Positions 16,742-25,480 are shown, numbered from the stretch's first letter. The stretch: DNA of 63,562 bases from DATATV01 sp035551355 (GCA_035551355.1 DASZNF010000019.1:1-63562); one strand, 5' to 3'. Numbers and translations are program-made. The notes: generated by a model from the letters alone, not told the origin.

Positions 16742-17575
16742 TCAGCGCTTCTTGCTGGTACGACGCCGGCGGACGATCAACTTGTCACTCGGCTTGTGCC
16801 GACGGGTGCGGCCCTCGGGCTTACCGGCCGGGTTCACCGGGTGGCGACCACCGGAGGTCTTGCCCTCACCACCACCGTGCGGGTGGTCGACCGGGTTCAT
16901 GGCCACACCACGGACGGTCGGACGCCTGCCCTTCCAGCGCATGCGGCCCGCCTTGCCCCAGTTGATGTTCTGGTGCTCGGCGTTGCCGACCTCGCCGATG
17001 GTGGCGCGGCAGCGCACGTCCACGTTGCGGATCTCGCCCGAGGGCATCCGCAGCTGGGCGTACGAGCCCTCCTTGGCCACCAGCTGGACGCTGGCCCCGG
17101 CCGAGCGGGCGATCTTGGCACCGCCACCGGGCCGCAGCTCGATGGCGTGCACCACGGTGCCCACCGGGATGTTGCGCAGCGGCAGGTTGTTGCCCGGCTT
17201 GATGTCCGCGCGCGGGCCGTTCTCCACCTTGTCGCCCTGCTTGAGCTTCTCCGGCGCGATGATGTAGCGCTTCTCGCCGTCGACGTAGTGCAGCAGCGCG
17301 ATGCGGGCGGTGCGGTTCGGGTCGTACTCGATGTGCGCGACCTTGGCCGGGACGCCGTCCTTGTCGTTGCGACGGAAGTCGATCAGCCGGTAGGCGCGCT
17401 TGTGCCCGCCGCCCTGGTGCCGGGTGGTGATCCGGCCGTGCCCGTTGCGGCCGCCCTTGCTGTGCAGCGGACGCACCAGGGACTTCTCCGGGGTGGAACG
17501 GGTGATCTCGGCGAAGTCCGCCACGCTCGCCCCGCGACGACCCGGAGTCGTCGGCTTGTACTTACGGATAGCCAT
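16742..17575 (-). CDS. rplB: 50S ribosomal protein L2
   Basis: Large-subunit core protein near the peptidyl-transferase centre. 277 residues, MAIRKYKPTTPGRRGASVAD; the OB/SH3-like domains contain GGGHKRAYRLIDFRR and the C-terminal loop NPVDHPHGGGEGKTSGGRHP with the conserved His. Confidence 0.98.
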   Translation of the reverse strand: MAIRKYKPTTPGRRGASVADFAEITRSTPEKSLVRPLHSKGGRNGHGRITTRHQGGGHKRAYRLIDFRRNDKDGVPAKVAHIEYDPNRTARIALLHYVDGEKRYIIAPEKLKQGDKVENGPRADIKPGNNLPLRNIPVGTVVHAIELRPGGGAKIARSAGASVQLVAKEGSYAQLRMPSGEIRNVDVRCRATIGEVGNAEHQNINWGKAGRMRWKGRRPTVRGVAMNPVDHPHGGGEGKTSGGRHPVNPAGKPEGRTRRHKPSDKLIVRRRRTSKKR

Positions 17576-17590
17576 GTCTGATTCAGTCCC

Positions 17591-17890
17591 TTACGCGCCC
17601 GGGCCGCCGAAGATCTCGATCGGCTTGCTGTCTTCGGACAGGGTCACGATGGCTCGCTTGGTGTCCTTGCGCTTGCCGTAACCGGTCCTGGTCCGCTTGC
17701 GCTTGCCCTGCCGGTTGATCGTGTTCACGGAGAGGACCTTCACCCCGAAGATCTTCTCCACCGCGATTTTGATCTGCGTCTTGTTCGAGTCGGGGTGCAC
17801 CAGGAAGGTGTACTTCTGCTCTTCCAGCAGTCCGTACGACTTCTCGGAGACCACCGGCGCGAGCACGACGTCACGCGGGTCGGGGATCAC
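17591..17890 (-). CDS. rplW: 50S ribosomal protein L23
   Basis: Exit-tunnel rim protein and docking site for trigger factor/SRP. 99 residues from a GTG start overlapping the rplD stop (GTGA). Contains VVLAPVVSEKSYGLLEEQKY and KIAVEKIFGVKVLSVNTINR. Confidence 0.97.
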   Translation of the reverse strand: MIPDPRDVVLAPVVSEKSYGLLEEQKYTFLVHPDSNKTQIKIAVEKIFGVKVLSVNTINRQGKRKRTRTGYGKRKDTKRAIVTLSEDSKPIEIFGGPGA

Positions 17891-18603
17891 TTCTGGCCCT
17901 CCTCGATCTCGGCCGAGCTGGCGGCGCCCTTGGCCGCCTTGCCGCGCGCCGGGCCGGCCAGCAACGCCTCGAAGGCGTCCTTGGTGAACACCACGTCGTC
18001 GTTGACCAGCACGTCGTAGGTGTTGAGCTGGTCGACGACCAGCACGTGGGTGGTGGCCAGGTTGCGCGCCGAGCGCAGGTTGGCCTCGTCGGAGCGGGTC
18101 AGCACGACCAGCGCCCGGCGGTCCTCCACGGTGTGGGCCAGCGCCGCCTTGGCCGCCTTGGTCGACGGGTTGTCACCCTCGACCAAGCCGGTGTAGACGT
18201 GCACCCGGCCGTTGCGCGCCCGGTCGGACAGGGCGCCACGCAGGGCGGCGGCCTTCATCTTCTTCGGGGTCCGCTGGGTGTAGTCGCGCGGCGTGGGGCC
18301 GTGCACGACACCACCGCCGGTGAACTGCGGGGCGCGGGTCGAACCCTGGCGGGCCCGGCCGGTGCCCTTCTGGCGGTAGGGCTTGCGGCCACCGCCGCGC
18401 ACCTCGCCCCGGGTCTTGGTGTCGTGCGTGCCCTGGCGGGCCGCGGCCAGCTGGGCGGTCACCACCTGGTGCATCAGCGGCACGTTGGACTGCACGTCGA
18501 AGATCTCGGCGGGCAACTCCACCTGGCCGTCGGTGCCACCCGAGGGGGTGTGCACGTCGACGGTGCGGACCGTCGGCTCCGCGGTTTCGGTCGCCTCGGT
18601 CAT
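17887..18603 (-). CDS. rplD: 50S ribosomal protein L4
   Basis: Exit-tunnel protein and, in many bacteria, autoregulator of the S10 operon. I choose the ATG at 18603 (MTEATETAEPTVRTVDVHTP, 238 residues); a GTG four codons upstream (18615) is a possible start overlapping the end of rplC. The tunnel loop KTRGEVRGGGRKPYRQKGTG and VHGPTPRDYTQRTPKKMK are conserved. Confidence 0.96.
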   Translation of the reverse strand: MTEATETAEPTVRTVDVHTPSGGTDGQVELPAEIFDVQSNVPLMHQVVTAQLAAARQGTHDTKTRGEVRGGGRKPYRQKGTGRARQGSTRAPQFTGGGVVHGPTPRDYTQRTPKKMKAAALRGALSDRARNGRVHVYTGLVEGDNPSTKAAKAALAHTVEDRRALVVLTRSDEANLRSARNLATTHVLVVDQLNTYDVLVNDDVVFTKDAFEALLAGPARGKAAKGAASSAEIEEGQK

Positions 18604-18604
18604 C

Positions 18605-19255
18605 TCACGCACCACCCTTCACGGCGCTCTTGACGAACACCAGGCCGCCCTTGGGGCCCGGGATCGCGCCCTTGATCAGCAGCAGGCCGGCCTCGCCGTC
18701 CACCCGGTGCACGGTCAGGTTCTGCGTGGTGTGCTTGCTGTTGCCGTGCCGGCCGGCCATGCGCATGCCCTTGAACACGCGGCCCGGGGTGGCGCAGCCA
18801 CCGATCGAGCCGGGCGAGCGGTGCTTGCGCTGCACGCCGTGCCCGGCGCCCAGGCCGTGGAAGCCGTGGCGCTTCATGACACCGGCGGTGCCCTTGCCCT
18901 TGGTGGTGCCGGTCACGTCGACGACGGTGCCGTCGGCGAACACCTCGGCGGTGATCTCCTGGCCGACCTCGTACTCGCCGGCGTCGGCGGTGCGCAGTTC
19001 GACCAGGAAGCGGCGCGGGGTGACGCCGGCCTTGGCGAAGTGGCCGGACGCCGGCTTGTTCACCTTGCGCGGGTCGATGGCGCCGAACGCCAGCTGGACG
19101 GCGTGATAGCCGTCGTTCTCATCGGTACGGATCTGGGTGACCACGCACGGCCCGGCCTTGACGACGGTCACCGGCACGATCCGGTTGGACTCGTCGAAGA
19201 CCTGGGTCATACCGAGCTTGGTGCCCAGGATCCCCTTCTGCTGCCTGTCAGACAT
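18605..19255 (-). CDS. rplC: 50S ribosomal protein L3
   Basis: Assembly-initiator protein near the peptidyl-transferase centre. The ATG at 19255 gives 216 residues (MSDRQQKGILGTKLGMTQVF). The central loop (RHGFHGLGAGHGVQRKHRSP, GSIGGCATPGRVFKGMRMAG) is canonical. Confidence 0.97.
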   Translation of the reverse strand: MSDRQQKGILGTKLGMTQVFDESNRIVPVTVVKAGPCVVTQIRTDENDGYHAVQLAFGAIDPRKVNKPASGHFAKAGVTPRRFLVELRTADAGEYEVGQEITAEVFADGTVVDVTGTTKGKGTAGVMKRHGFHGLGAGHGVQRKHRSPGSIGGCATPGRVFKGMRMAGRHGNSKHTTQNLTVHRVDGEAGLLLIKGAIPGPKGGLVFVKSAVKGGA

Positions 19256-19287
19256 GGGTCTCGTTACTCTCCGCCGCTCGCCGCGCG

Positions 19288-19593
19288 CTACTGGATGTTG
19301 ACGTCGACGCTGGCCGGAAGGTCGATGCGCATGAGCGCGTCGACGGTCTTGGGCGTCGGGTCGAGGATGTCGATCAAGCGCTTGTGCGTGCGCATCTCGA
19401 AATGCTCGCGCGAGTCCTTGTACTTGTGCGGCGAGCGGATGACGCAATACACGTTCTTCTCGGTCGGAAGCGGTACCGGACCGACAACCCGCGCACCGGT
19501 GCGCGTCACCGTCTCGACGATCTTCCTCGCCGAAGCATCAATCGCCTCATGGTCGTATGCCTTGAGCCGAATGCGGATCTTTTGTCCCGCCAT
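19288..19593 (-). CDS. rpsJ: 30S ribosomal protein S10 / NusE
   Basis: Small-subunit head protein and transcription antitermination partner of NusB. 101 residues, MAGQKIRIRLKAYDHEAIDA, with the tRNA-proximal loop VGPVPLPTEKNVYCVIRSPH. First gene of the S10 operon; 404 bp separate it from tuf and hold its promoter and leader. Confidence 0.98.
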   Translation of the reverse strand: MAGQKIRIRLKAYDHEAIDASARKIVETVTRTGARVVGPVPLPTEKNVYCVIRSPHKYKDSREHFEMRTHKRLIDILDPTPKTVDALMRIDLPASVDVNIQ

Positions 19594-19997
19594 GGTGGCT
19601 GCTCGTTCCTCCCGCGCCGCCCTGCCCTCCGCCGGTTCCGCGGAGTCCGGCCGGAACAGCCGGAGGGCGTTGCTTCGCTCGCCTATTCACAGGTCAATTG
19701 CTCGATGGTGTCCTGGTTCCGGTCCACGCGGTCGGGCGTGTCGCGCCGCTCGCGCGCACCGGGCCCTATGACTCCGGTCGCTACTGGGATGGGCCGTGCC
19801 CGGCCCGCTGCGCCCCGGATGGGCCCGTTACGGACCTCCAGGACTCAGGGCCGCTCGCGCCGGGGCGGCCGGTTGGTCTTCGCGGTGTGTCGAAACCCGC
19901 TCAGCTCCGGCCGCCCCTGACGAGCAACCCAGTAAGGATGCCACATGCGATCCGGCGACCCAAATTCGGGTCCCCCGATGTGACGGGTACTACGTAA
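19594..19997 (-). promoter_or_regulatory. S10-operon promoter/leader region
   Basis: 404 bp between tuf and rpsJ, no gene seen. A candidate promoter is TTGGGT (19958-19963) - 17 bp - CATCCT (19935-19940) on the minus strand; the -10 is weak. About 137 nt before the rpsJ start lies an 18-bp element (19730-19747) that is repeated exactly in the rpsL leader. A Gly/Cys-free GC-rich stem region follows. Confidence 0.5.
19730..19747 (-). promoter_or_regulatory. Leader element shared with rpsL (copy 1)
   Basis: Plus-strand sequence GGTCGGGCGTGTCGCGCC, identical to 24450-24467 in the str-operon leader. On the minus-strand RNA each copy is preceded by a GGGYCCGG-type block, so similarity extends beyond the 18 bp. 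Likely an RNA or DNA regulatory element of r-protein operons. Confidence 0.6.
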
Positions 19998-21191
19998 TTA
20001 CTTGATCACCTTGGTGACCTGGCCCGCACCAACGGTGCGGCCACCCTCGCGGATGGTGAACTGCTGGCCGTCGTCGATGGCGATCGGCTGGATCAGCGCC
20101 ACCGACATCTCGGTGGTGTCACCCGGCATGACCATCTCGGTGCCCTCGGGCAGGGTCACCACACCGGTCACGTCGGTGGTCCGCAGGTAGAACTGCGGCC
20201 GGTAGTTGTTGAAGAACGGCGTGTGCCGGCCACCCTCGTCCTTGGACAGGATGTAGACCCGCGCCTCGAACTCGGTGTGCGTGCTGGAGGTGCCCGGCTT
20301 CACCACGACCATGCCGCGCTCGACCTGCTCGCGCTTGATACCACGCAGCAGCAGGGCGGCGTTGTCGCCGGCCTGGCCCTCGTCGAGGAACTTGTTGAAC
20401 ATCTCGATGGAGGTGACGGTGGTCTTCATCGACGTCTCCTTGATGCCGATGACCTCCACATCCTCGTTCACCTTGATCACGCCGCGCTCGATCCGGCCGG
20501 TCACCACGGTGCCACGACCGGTGATGGTGAACACGTCCTCGATCGGCATCAGGAACGGCCGGTCGGTCTGCCGCACCGGGTCCGGGATGCTGTTGTCGAC
20601 CGCGTCCATCAGCTCCATGAGCTTGTTGGACCACTCGGCGTCGCCCTCCAGCGCCTTCAGCGCGGAGACGCGGACGACGGGCAGGTCGTCACCGGGGAAC
20701 TCGTAGGAGGTGAGCAGCTCACGGACCTCGAGCTCGACGAGCTCCAGGATCTCCTCGTCGTCCACCATGTCGGCCTTGTTCAGGGCGACCACGATGTAGG
20801 GCACACCGACCTGGCGGGCCAGCAGCACGTGCTCCTTGGTCTGCGGCATCGGGCCGTCAGTGGCGGCCACCACCAGGATCGCGCCGTCCATCTGCGCGGC
20901 ACCGGTGATCATGTTCTTGATGTAGTCCGCGTGACCGGGGCAGTCCACGTGCGCGTAGTGCCGCTTCTCGGTCTGGTACTCGATGTGCGCGATGGAGATG
21001 GTGATACCGCGCTGCCGCTCCTCGGGCGCCTTGTCGATCTGCTCGAAAGCGAACGACTTGTTCAGCTCCGGGTGCTTGTCGTGCAGGACCTTGGAGATCG
21101 CCGCGGTCAGGGTGGTCTTCCCGTGGTCGATGTGGCCAATGGTCCCGATGTTGACGTGCGGCTTGGTCCGCTCGAACTTCGCCTTCGCCAC
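19998..21191 (-). CDS. tuf: Elongation factor Tu
   Basis: GTPase that delivers aminoacyl-tRNA to the ribosome. 397 residues with GHIDHGKTT (P-loop), DCPGHADY, NKADM and three domains of normal length. Key residues differ from other EF-Tu proteins: Ser261, Ala279 and Thr379 (codons 20409-20411, 20355-20357, 20055-20057), equivalent to E. coli Gly257, Gly275 and Ala375 with a constant offset of 4. The first two are the changes reported for GE2270-resistant EF-Tu of Planobispora rosea; Ala375Thr is a known kirromycin-resistance change. Kirromycin-site Gln124, Tyr160, Gly316, Gln329 and Glu378 equivalents are unchanged. Final gene of the str operon. Confidence 0.98.
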   Translation of the reverse strand: MAKAKFERTKPHVNIGTIGHIDHGKTTLTAAISKVLHDKHPELNKSFAFEQIDKAPEERQRGITISIAHIEYQTEKRHYAHVDCPGHADYIKNMITGAAQMDGAILVVAATDGPMPQTKEHVLLARQVGVPYIVVALNKADMVDDEEILELVELEVRELLTSYEFPGDDLPVVRVSALKALEGDAEWSNKLMELMDAVDNSIPDPVRQTDRPFLMPIEDVFTITGRGTVVTGRIERGVIKVNEDVEVIGIKETSMKTTVTSIEMFNKFLDEGQAGDNAALLLRGIKREQVERGMVVVKPGTSSTHTEFEARVYILSKDEGGRHTPFFNNYRPQFYLRTTDVTGVVTLPEGTEMVMPGDTTEMSVALIQPIAIDDGQQFTIREGGRTVGAGQVTKVIK

Positions 21192-21281
21192 TGGATTGTC
21201 CTCCTGGACTTCGTTGCTGTGCCACGCGACGGTCTTTGTTGGGTGTCGGGCGGCGACTCGTCAGGTTTATCAACGCAGAAC

Positions 21282-21301
21282 CCCCGGGAGCGATCCCGGG
21301 G
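21282..21301 (-). terminator. Hairpin between fusA and tuf
   Basis: CCCCGGGA / TCCCGGGG stem of 8 bp with a 4-nt loop (GCGA on the plus strand), in the 138-bp fusA-tuf gap. On the minus strand it is not followed by a T-run, so it may be an attenuator or processing site rather than a full terminator. Confidence 0.4.
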
Positions 21302-21329
21302 CCTCCGCGTTACTTGCTTCGGTTCCGGG

Positions 21330-23432
21330 TCACTCGCCCGTGGCCTTCGCGATGATCTCCTTCGCGACGTTCGTGGGAACCTCCGCGTAGGAGTCGAACT
21401 GCATGGAGTAGTTCGCCCGGCCCTGGGTACGAGACCGCAGGTCGCCGACGTAACCGAACATCTCCGACAGCGGCACCAGCGCCTTCACGACACGGGAACC
21501 ACTGCGCTCCTCCATCGCCTGGATCTGACCACGGCGGGAGTTCAGGTCGCCGATGACATCGCCCATGTAGTCCTCGGGCGTAGTCACCTCGACCGCCATC
21601 ATCGGCTCGAGCAGCACCGGGTCGGCCTTGCGGACGGCTTCCTTGAACGCCATCGCGCCGGCGATCTTGAACGCCATTTCCGACGAGTCGACCTCGTGGT
21701 ACGCACCGTCGAGCAGGGTCACCTTGATGCCCACCAGCGGGTAGCCGGCCAGCACGCCGTACTGCATGGCGTCCTGCGCACCGGCGTCCACCGACGGGAT
21801 GTACTCGCGCGGGACGCGACCACCGGTGACCTTGTTCTGGAACTCGTAGAGCGCGCCGGCCTCGTTCTTCTCCAGCGGCTCGACCGCGATGATGACGCGG
21901 GCGAACTGGCCCGAGCCACCCGTCTGCTTCTTGTGGGTGTACTCGTGCTTGTCCACCTTGCGGCGGATGGTCTCCCGGTAGGCGACCTGCGGCTTACCGA
22001 TGTTGGCCTCGACCTTGAAGTCGCTGCGCATCCGGTTGACCAGCACCTCGAGGTGCAGCTCGCCCATGCCGGCGATGATGGTCTGGCCGGTCTCCTCGTC
22101 CAGCTTGACCTGGAAGGTGGGATCCTCCTCGGCCAGTTTCTGGATGGCGACGCCCAGCTTCTCCTGGTCGCTCTTGGTCTTCGGCTCGATGGCGACCTGG
22201 ATCACCGGGTCCGGGAACGTCATCGACTCGAGCACGATCGGGTGCTGCGGGTCGGACAGCGTGTCGCCGGTGGTGGTCTCCTTCAGGCCGACCGCCGCGT
22301 AGATGTGCCCGACCAGCGCCTCGTCGACCGGGTTCTCCTTGTTGGCGTGCATCTGCATGAGCTTGCCGATGCGCTCCTTGCGGTCCTTGGTCGCGTTGAT
22401 GACCTGGGACCCCGCGGCGACCCGGCCGGAGTACACCCGGATGTAGGTGAGCTTGCCGAAGAACGGGTGCGTCATGATCTTGAACGCCAGCGCCGAGAAC
22501 GGCTCGTCCACCCTGGCGTGCCGCACGGCCGGGGTTTCCCCGTCCTGCAGCGTGCCTTCCACCGGAGGCAGGTCCAGCGGCGAGGGCAGGTAGTCGATGA
22601 CCGCGTCCAGCATGGGCTGCACGCCCTTGTTCTTGAACGCCGAGCCGCACAGCACCGGGTAGGAGGTGCTCTCGACCACGATCTTGCGGATGCCCGCCTT
22701 GATCTCGGCCTCGGTCAGCTCCTCACCACCCAGGTAGCGCTCCATCAGGTCGTCGTCGGTCTCGGCGACGGCCTCGATCAGCTGCTCGCGGTAGGTGTTG
22801 GCGGTCTCGACCAGGTCGGCCGGGATGTCCTCGACCTCGTAGTCCTCGCCCTTCTGCACGTCGCCGCGCCAGACGAGAGCCTTCATCCGGACCAGGTCGA
22901 CGACGCCCTCGAAGCCGCTCTCGGCGCCGATGGGCAGCTGGATGGGCAGCGGCTTCGCGCCGAGGCGCTCGGCGATGGTCTTCACGGTGAAGTAGAAGTC
23001 CGCACCGATCTTGTCCATCTTGTTGACGAAGCAGATCCGCGGGACGTCGTACTTGTCCGCCTGGCGCCACACCTGCTCGGACTGGGGCTCGACGCCTTCC
23101 TTACCGTCGAACACCGCGACCGCGCCATCGAGCACCCGCAGGTTGCGCTCCACCTCGACGGTGAAGTCGACGTGCCCGGGGGTGTCGATGATGTTCAGCT
23201 GGTGGTCTTTCCAGAACGTGGTGGTGGCGGCAGAAGTGATGGTGATGCCACGCTTCTGCTCCTCCTCCATCCAGTCCATGGTGGCGGCGCCGTCGTGCAC
23301 CTCGCCGATCTTGTAGTTGATTCCCGTGTAGAAGAGAATCCGCTCGGTCGTGGTGGTTTTGCCCGCGTCGATATGGGCCATGATCCCGAAGTTGCGGACC
23401 TTGGCCAGGTCGGTCAGCACGTCGCGTGCCAC
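21330..23432 (-). CDS. fusA: Elongation factor G
   Basis: Translocation GTPase. 700 residues from a GTG start (MARDVLTDLAKVRNFGIMAH) with P-loop AHIDAGKTTTTERI, switch II DTPGHVDFTVEVERNLR, NKMDKIGADF, and domains II-V ending in PTNVAKEIIAKATGE. Placed between rpsG and tuf in the standard str-operon order. Confidence 0.98.
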   Translation of the reverse strand: MARDVLTDLAKVRNFGIMAHIDAGKTTTTERILFYTGINYKIGEVHDGAATMDWMEEEQKRGITITSAATTTFWKDHQLNIIDTPGHVDFTVEVERNLRVLDGAVAVFDGKEGVEPQSEQVWRQADKYDVPRICFVNKMDKIGADFYFTVKTIAERLGAKPLPIQLPIGAESGFEGVVDLVRMKALVWRGDVQKGEDYEVEDIPADLVETANTYREQLIEAVAETDDDLMERYLGGEELTEAEIKAGIRKIVVESTSYPVLCGSAFKNKGVQPMLDAVIDYLPSPLDLPPVEGTLQDGETPAVRHARVDEPFSALAFKIMTHPFFGKLTYIRVYSGRVAAGSQVINATKDRKERIGKLMQMHANKENPVDEALVGHIYAAVGLKETTTGDTLSDPQHPIVLESMTFPDPVIQVAIEPKTKSDQEKLGVAIQKLAEEDPTFQVKLDEETGQTIIAGMGELHLEVLVNRMRSDFKVEANIGKPQVAYRETIRRKVDKHEYTHKKQTGGSGQFARVIIAVEPLEKNEAGALYEFQNKVTGGRVPREYIPSVDAGAQDAMQYGVLAGYPLVGIKVTLLDGAYHEVDSSEMAFKIAGAMAFKEAVRKADPVLLEPMMAVEVTTPEDYMGDVIGDLNSRRGQIQAMEERSGSRVVKALVPLSEMFGYVGDLRSRTQGRANYSMQFDSYAEVPTNVAKEIIAKATGE

Positions 23433-23523
23433 GAAACTTCCCCTGTCCTTGAAGAGCAGCGTGTGGTGCTCACTCGGACTGGCGGGCTCGAACCGGGTCC
23501 CTGTAGGGGGAACCGGCCGAACC

Positions 23524-23994
23524 TCACCAGCGGTAGTGGGCGAAAGCCTTGTTGGACTCGGCCATCTTGTGCGTGTCCTCGCGGCGCTTGACGCTGGCCC
23601 CGAGTCCGTTGCTCGCGTCGAGCAGTTCGTTCATCAGCCGCTCGATCATGGTCTTCTCCCGGCGCGCCCGCGAGAAGCTGACCAGCCAGCGCAGCGCCAG
23701 CGTGGTGGCGCGGCCCGGCTTGACCTCGATCGGCACCTGATAGGTGGCGCCACCGACACGCCGGCTCTTGACCTCGAGCGTGGGCTTCACGTTGTCCAGC
23801 GCACGCTTGAGGGTGACCACCGGGTCGGTGCCGCTCTTGTCCCTGGCGCCTTCCAGCGCGCCATAGACGATCCGCTCGGCGACCGAGCGCTTGCCGTCCT
23901 TGAGCACCTTGTTCACCAACTGGGTGACCAGCGGGGAGCTGTAGACGGGATCGGAGATCAACGGCCGCTTCGGGGCCGGTCCTTTGCGGGGCAT
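23524..23994 (-). CDS. rpsG: 30S ribosomal protein S7
   Basis: Head-domain nucleating protein and usual repressor of the str operon. 156 residues, MPRKGPAPKRPLISDPVYSS, with VTQLVNKVLKDGKRSVAERI and the C-terminal KMAESNKAFAHYRW. Start overlaps the rpsL stop by one base. Confidence 0.98.
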   Translation of the reverse strand: MPRKGPAPKRPLISDPVYSSPLVTQLVNKVLKDGKRSVAERIVYGALEGARDKSGTDPVVTLKRALDNVKPTLEVKSRRVGGATYQVPIEVKPGRATTLALRWLVSFSRARREKTMIERLMNELLDASNGLGASVKRREDTHKMAESNKAFAHYRW

Positions 23995-24368
23995 CAGCCC
24001 TTCTCCTTCTTCGCGCCGTAGCGGCTACGCGCCTGCTTGCGGTTCTTCACACCCTGCGTGTCCAGCGAGCCACGGATGATCTTGTAGCGCACACCGGGCA
24101 GGTCCTTCACCCGGCCACCGCGGACGAGCACCATCGAGTGCTCCTGCAGGTTGTGGCCTTCGCCGGGGATGTAGGCGGTGACCTCGATGCCGCTGGAGAG
24201 CTTGACGCGCGCAACCTTGCGCAGCGCCGAGTTCGGCTTCTTGGGGGTCGTCGTGTAGACGCGGGTGCACACGCCGCGCCGCTGCGGGCTCCCCTTGAGC
24301 GCCGCAGTCTTCTGCTTGGCGACCTTGTCCTGGCGGCCCTTGCGGACCAGCTGCTGGATCGTGGGCAT
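23994..24368 (-). CDS. rpsL: 30S ribosomal protein S12
   Basis: Decoding-centre protein. 124 residues, MPTIQQLVRKGRQDKVAKQK. The streptomycin-relevant lysines are wild type (TTTPKKPNSALRK and GGRVKDLPGVRYK), in contrast to the altered EF-Tu and RpoB in this window. First gene of the str operon (rpsL-rpsG-fusA-tuf). Confidence 0.98.
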   Translation of the reverse strand: MPTIQQLVRKGRQDKVAKQKTAALKGSPQRRGVCTRVYTTTPKKPNSALRKVARVKLSSGIEVTAYIPGEGHNLQEHSMVLVRGGRVKDLPGVRYKIIRGSLDTQGVKNRKQARSRYGAKKEKG

Positions 24369-24449
24369 AGACCGGCTTTCTCTACTTCGCGTCGCGTGCG
24401 CACTTCAGTGCACACAGACCTCTGTGTACTTGGCCCCTCCGTATCCCGA

Positions 24450-24467
24450 GGTCGGGCGTGTCGCGCC
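24450..24467 (-). promoter_or_regulatory. Leader element shared with rpsJ (copy 2)
   Basis: Exact copy of the 18-bp GGTCGGGCGTGTCGCGCC found at 19730-19747, here about 82 nt upstream of the rpsL start and downstream of the promoter. Confidence 0.6.
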
Positions 24468-24627
24468 AGGCTCCGGACCCGCGCGGAACTGCCAGAGTCC
24501 CAACGGGTGTTCGGGAGGACTACCGCGCGCACGCATGTGCCTCAACGGTGGAATATCGACCGATATTCCGTCCGATGCGCACGCAGGCACGCGGAGCGGG
24601 CCCGACATGGGTCGGGCACGAGTACCA

Positions 24628-24657
24628 AAGATACCCGGCGGCCTCCGGCCCGGTCAA
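24628..24657 (-). promoter_or_regulatory. Putative sigma70-type promoter of the str operon
   Basis: Minus strand TTGACC (24652-24657), 18-bp spacer, TATCTT (24628-24633). Closest match to a housekeeping promoter in this intergenic region; transcription would begin about 250 nt before rpsL. Confidence 0.65.
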
Positions 24658-24813
24658 AACGGGGGTGCCAACCACCCCCGGCGCCGCCCGTTCCCGGTGG
24701 CCAGCACGACCAGACTCAAGATCACCTGACCCGGTGTCGGCAACCCCAGTGTGCCGGACGCGACGGCGTGCTGCCACGGCTGGGCCGGTCGCGGTCCGCG
24801 TCGCCCGATCGAG

Positions 24814-25428
24814 TCACCGCTGGTCAGCGTCGGCCAGGTCGGCGACCTCGGCCCGCATGCCCGCGACGATGGTGCGCACCGAGGCCGCGAACACCTCGGC
24901 GCTGCTCCCCCCGTACGCCGCCATCGCCGCCGCGACCAGCGGCGGGGCCTGGTCGGCCGGGAAGTCGAACTCGGGCGGCATGGCCTGCTCCTGCAACACG
25001 AAACCGGTCACGTAGCTGGCGATGGTGTCGCCGAACCGCGCGCCGAACGCCGGCGGCACGCCCTGCTCGGCCAGCCGGGCCAGGCCGGCCTCCATGCGCT
25101 GCAGCCCGCCCGGTCGCAGCAGCACGTGCCCGGCGATGAGCCGCGCGCCGTCCCGATGGGCCAGCATCACCTCGCGCAGCCGGTGGGCGAACCCGACGTA
25201 GCCCTCGGCCCAGTCGCGATCGACGGTGTCGAGATCCGCCAGGACCGGGCGGACGATCAGCTCGGTGACCGCGGCCAGCAGCTCCTGCTTGCTCTTGACG
25301 TGCCAGTACAGCGCGCCGCGCTGCACGCCGAGCCGGTCGGTCAGCGCCCGGGTGGTGAACGCGTCAAGGCCGACCTCGTCGAGCAGCTCCAGCGCGGCAC
25401 GCACCACCTGATCGCGGCGTAGCGGCAT
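24814..25428 (-). CDS. TetR family transcriptional regulator
   Basis: 204-residue repressor from the ATG at 25428 (MPLRRDQVVRAALELLDEVG). N-terminal helix-turn-helix (TTRALTDRLGVQRGALYWHV) and a TetR_C-type ligand-binding domain, the class exemplified by the tetracycline repressor. Divergent from a glycosyltransferase; two tandem palindromes in the shared 98-bp promoter region are the probable operators. Likely senses a small hydrophobic molecule that the glycosyltransferase modifies; the ligand is unknown. Confidence 0.92.
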   Translation of the reverse strand: MPLRRDQVVRAALELLDEVGLDAFTTRALTDRLGVQRGALYWHVKSKQELLAAVTELIVRPVLADLDTVDRDWAEGYVGFAHRLREVMLAHRDGARLIAGHVLLRPGGLQRMEAGLARLAEQGVPPAFGARFGDTIASYVTGFVLQEQAMPPEFDFPADQAPPLVAAAMAAYGGSSAEVFAASVRTIVAGMRAEVADLADADQR

Positions 25429-25480
25429 ACCGGTCCCCTCGCGTACTGGTCGGCTTGACGGCCGGAGTGTAACTGCTAAC

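Larger units (their letters stand above)
24369..24813 (-). promoter_or_regulatory. str-operon promoter/leader region
   Basis: 445 bp upstream of rpsL without a supported gene. It contains a good promoter (24628-24657), the 18-bp element shared with rpsJ (24450-24467), and a CACAGA-GG-TCTGTG palindrome close to 24410-24423. The rpsL leader is therefore about 250 nt long. Confidence 0.55.

Noticed and set aside
20223..23591. Very long plus-strand open frame (over 1,100 codons) across fusA and tuf
   Set aside because: It is antisense to two unmistakable genes; third-position GC bias creates such frames. The translated product is Leu/Val/His/Asp-rich without domains.
23994..24368. Possible streptomycin-resistant S12 in view of the altered EF-Tu and RpoB
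   Set aside because: Lys43 and Lys88 contexts (TPKKPNSALRK, GRVKDLPGV) are wild type.
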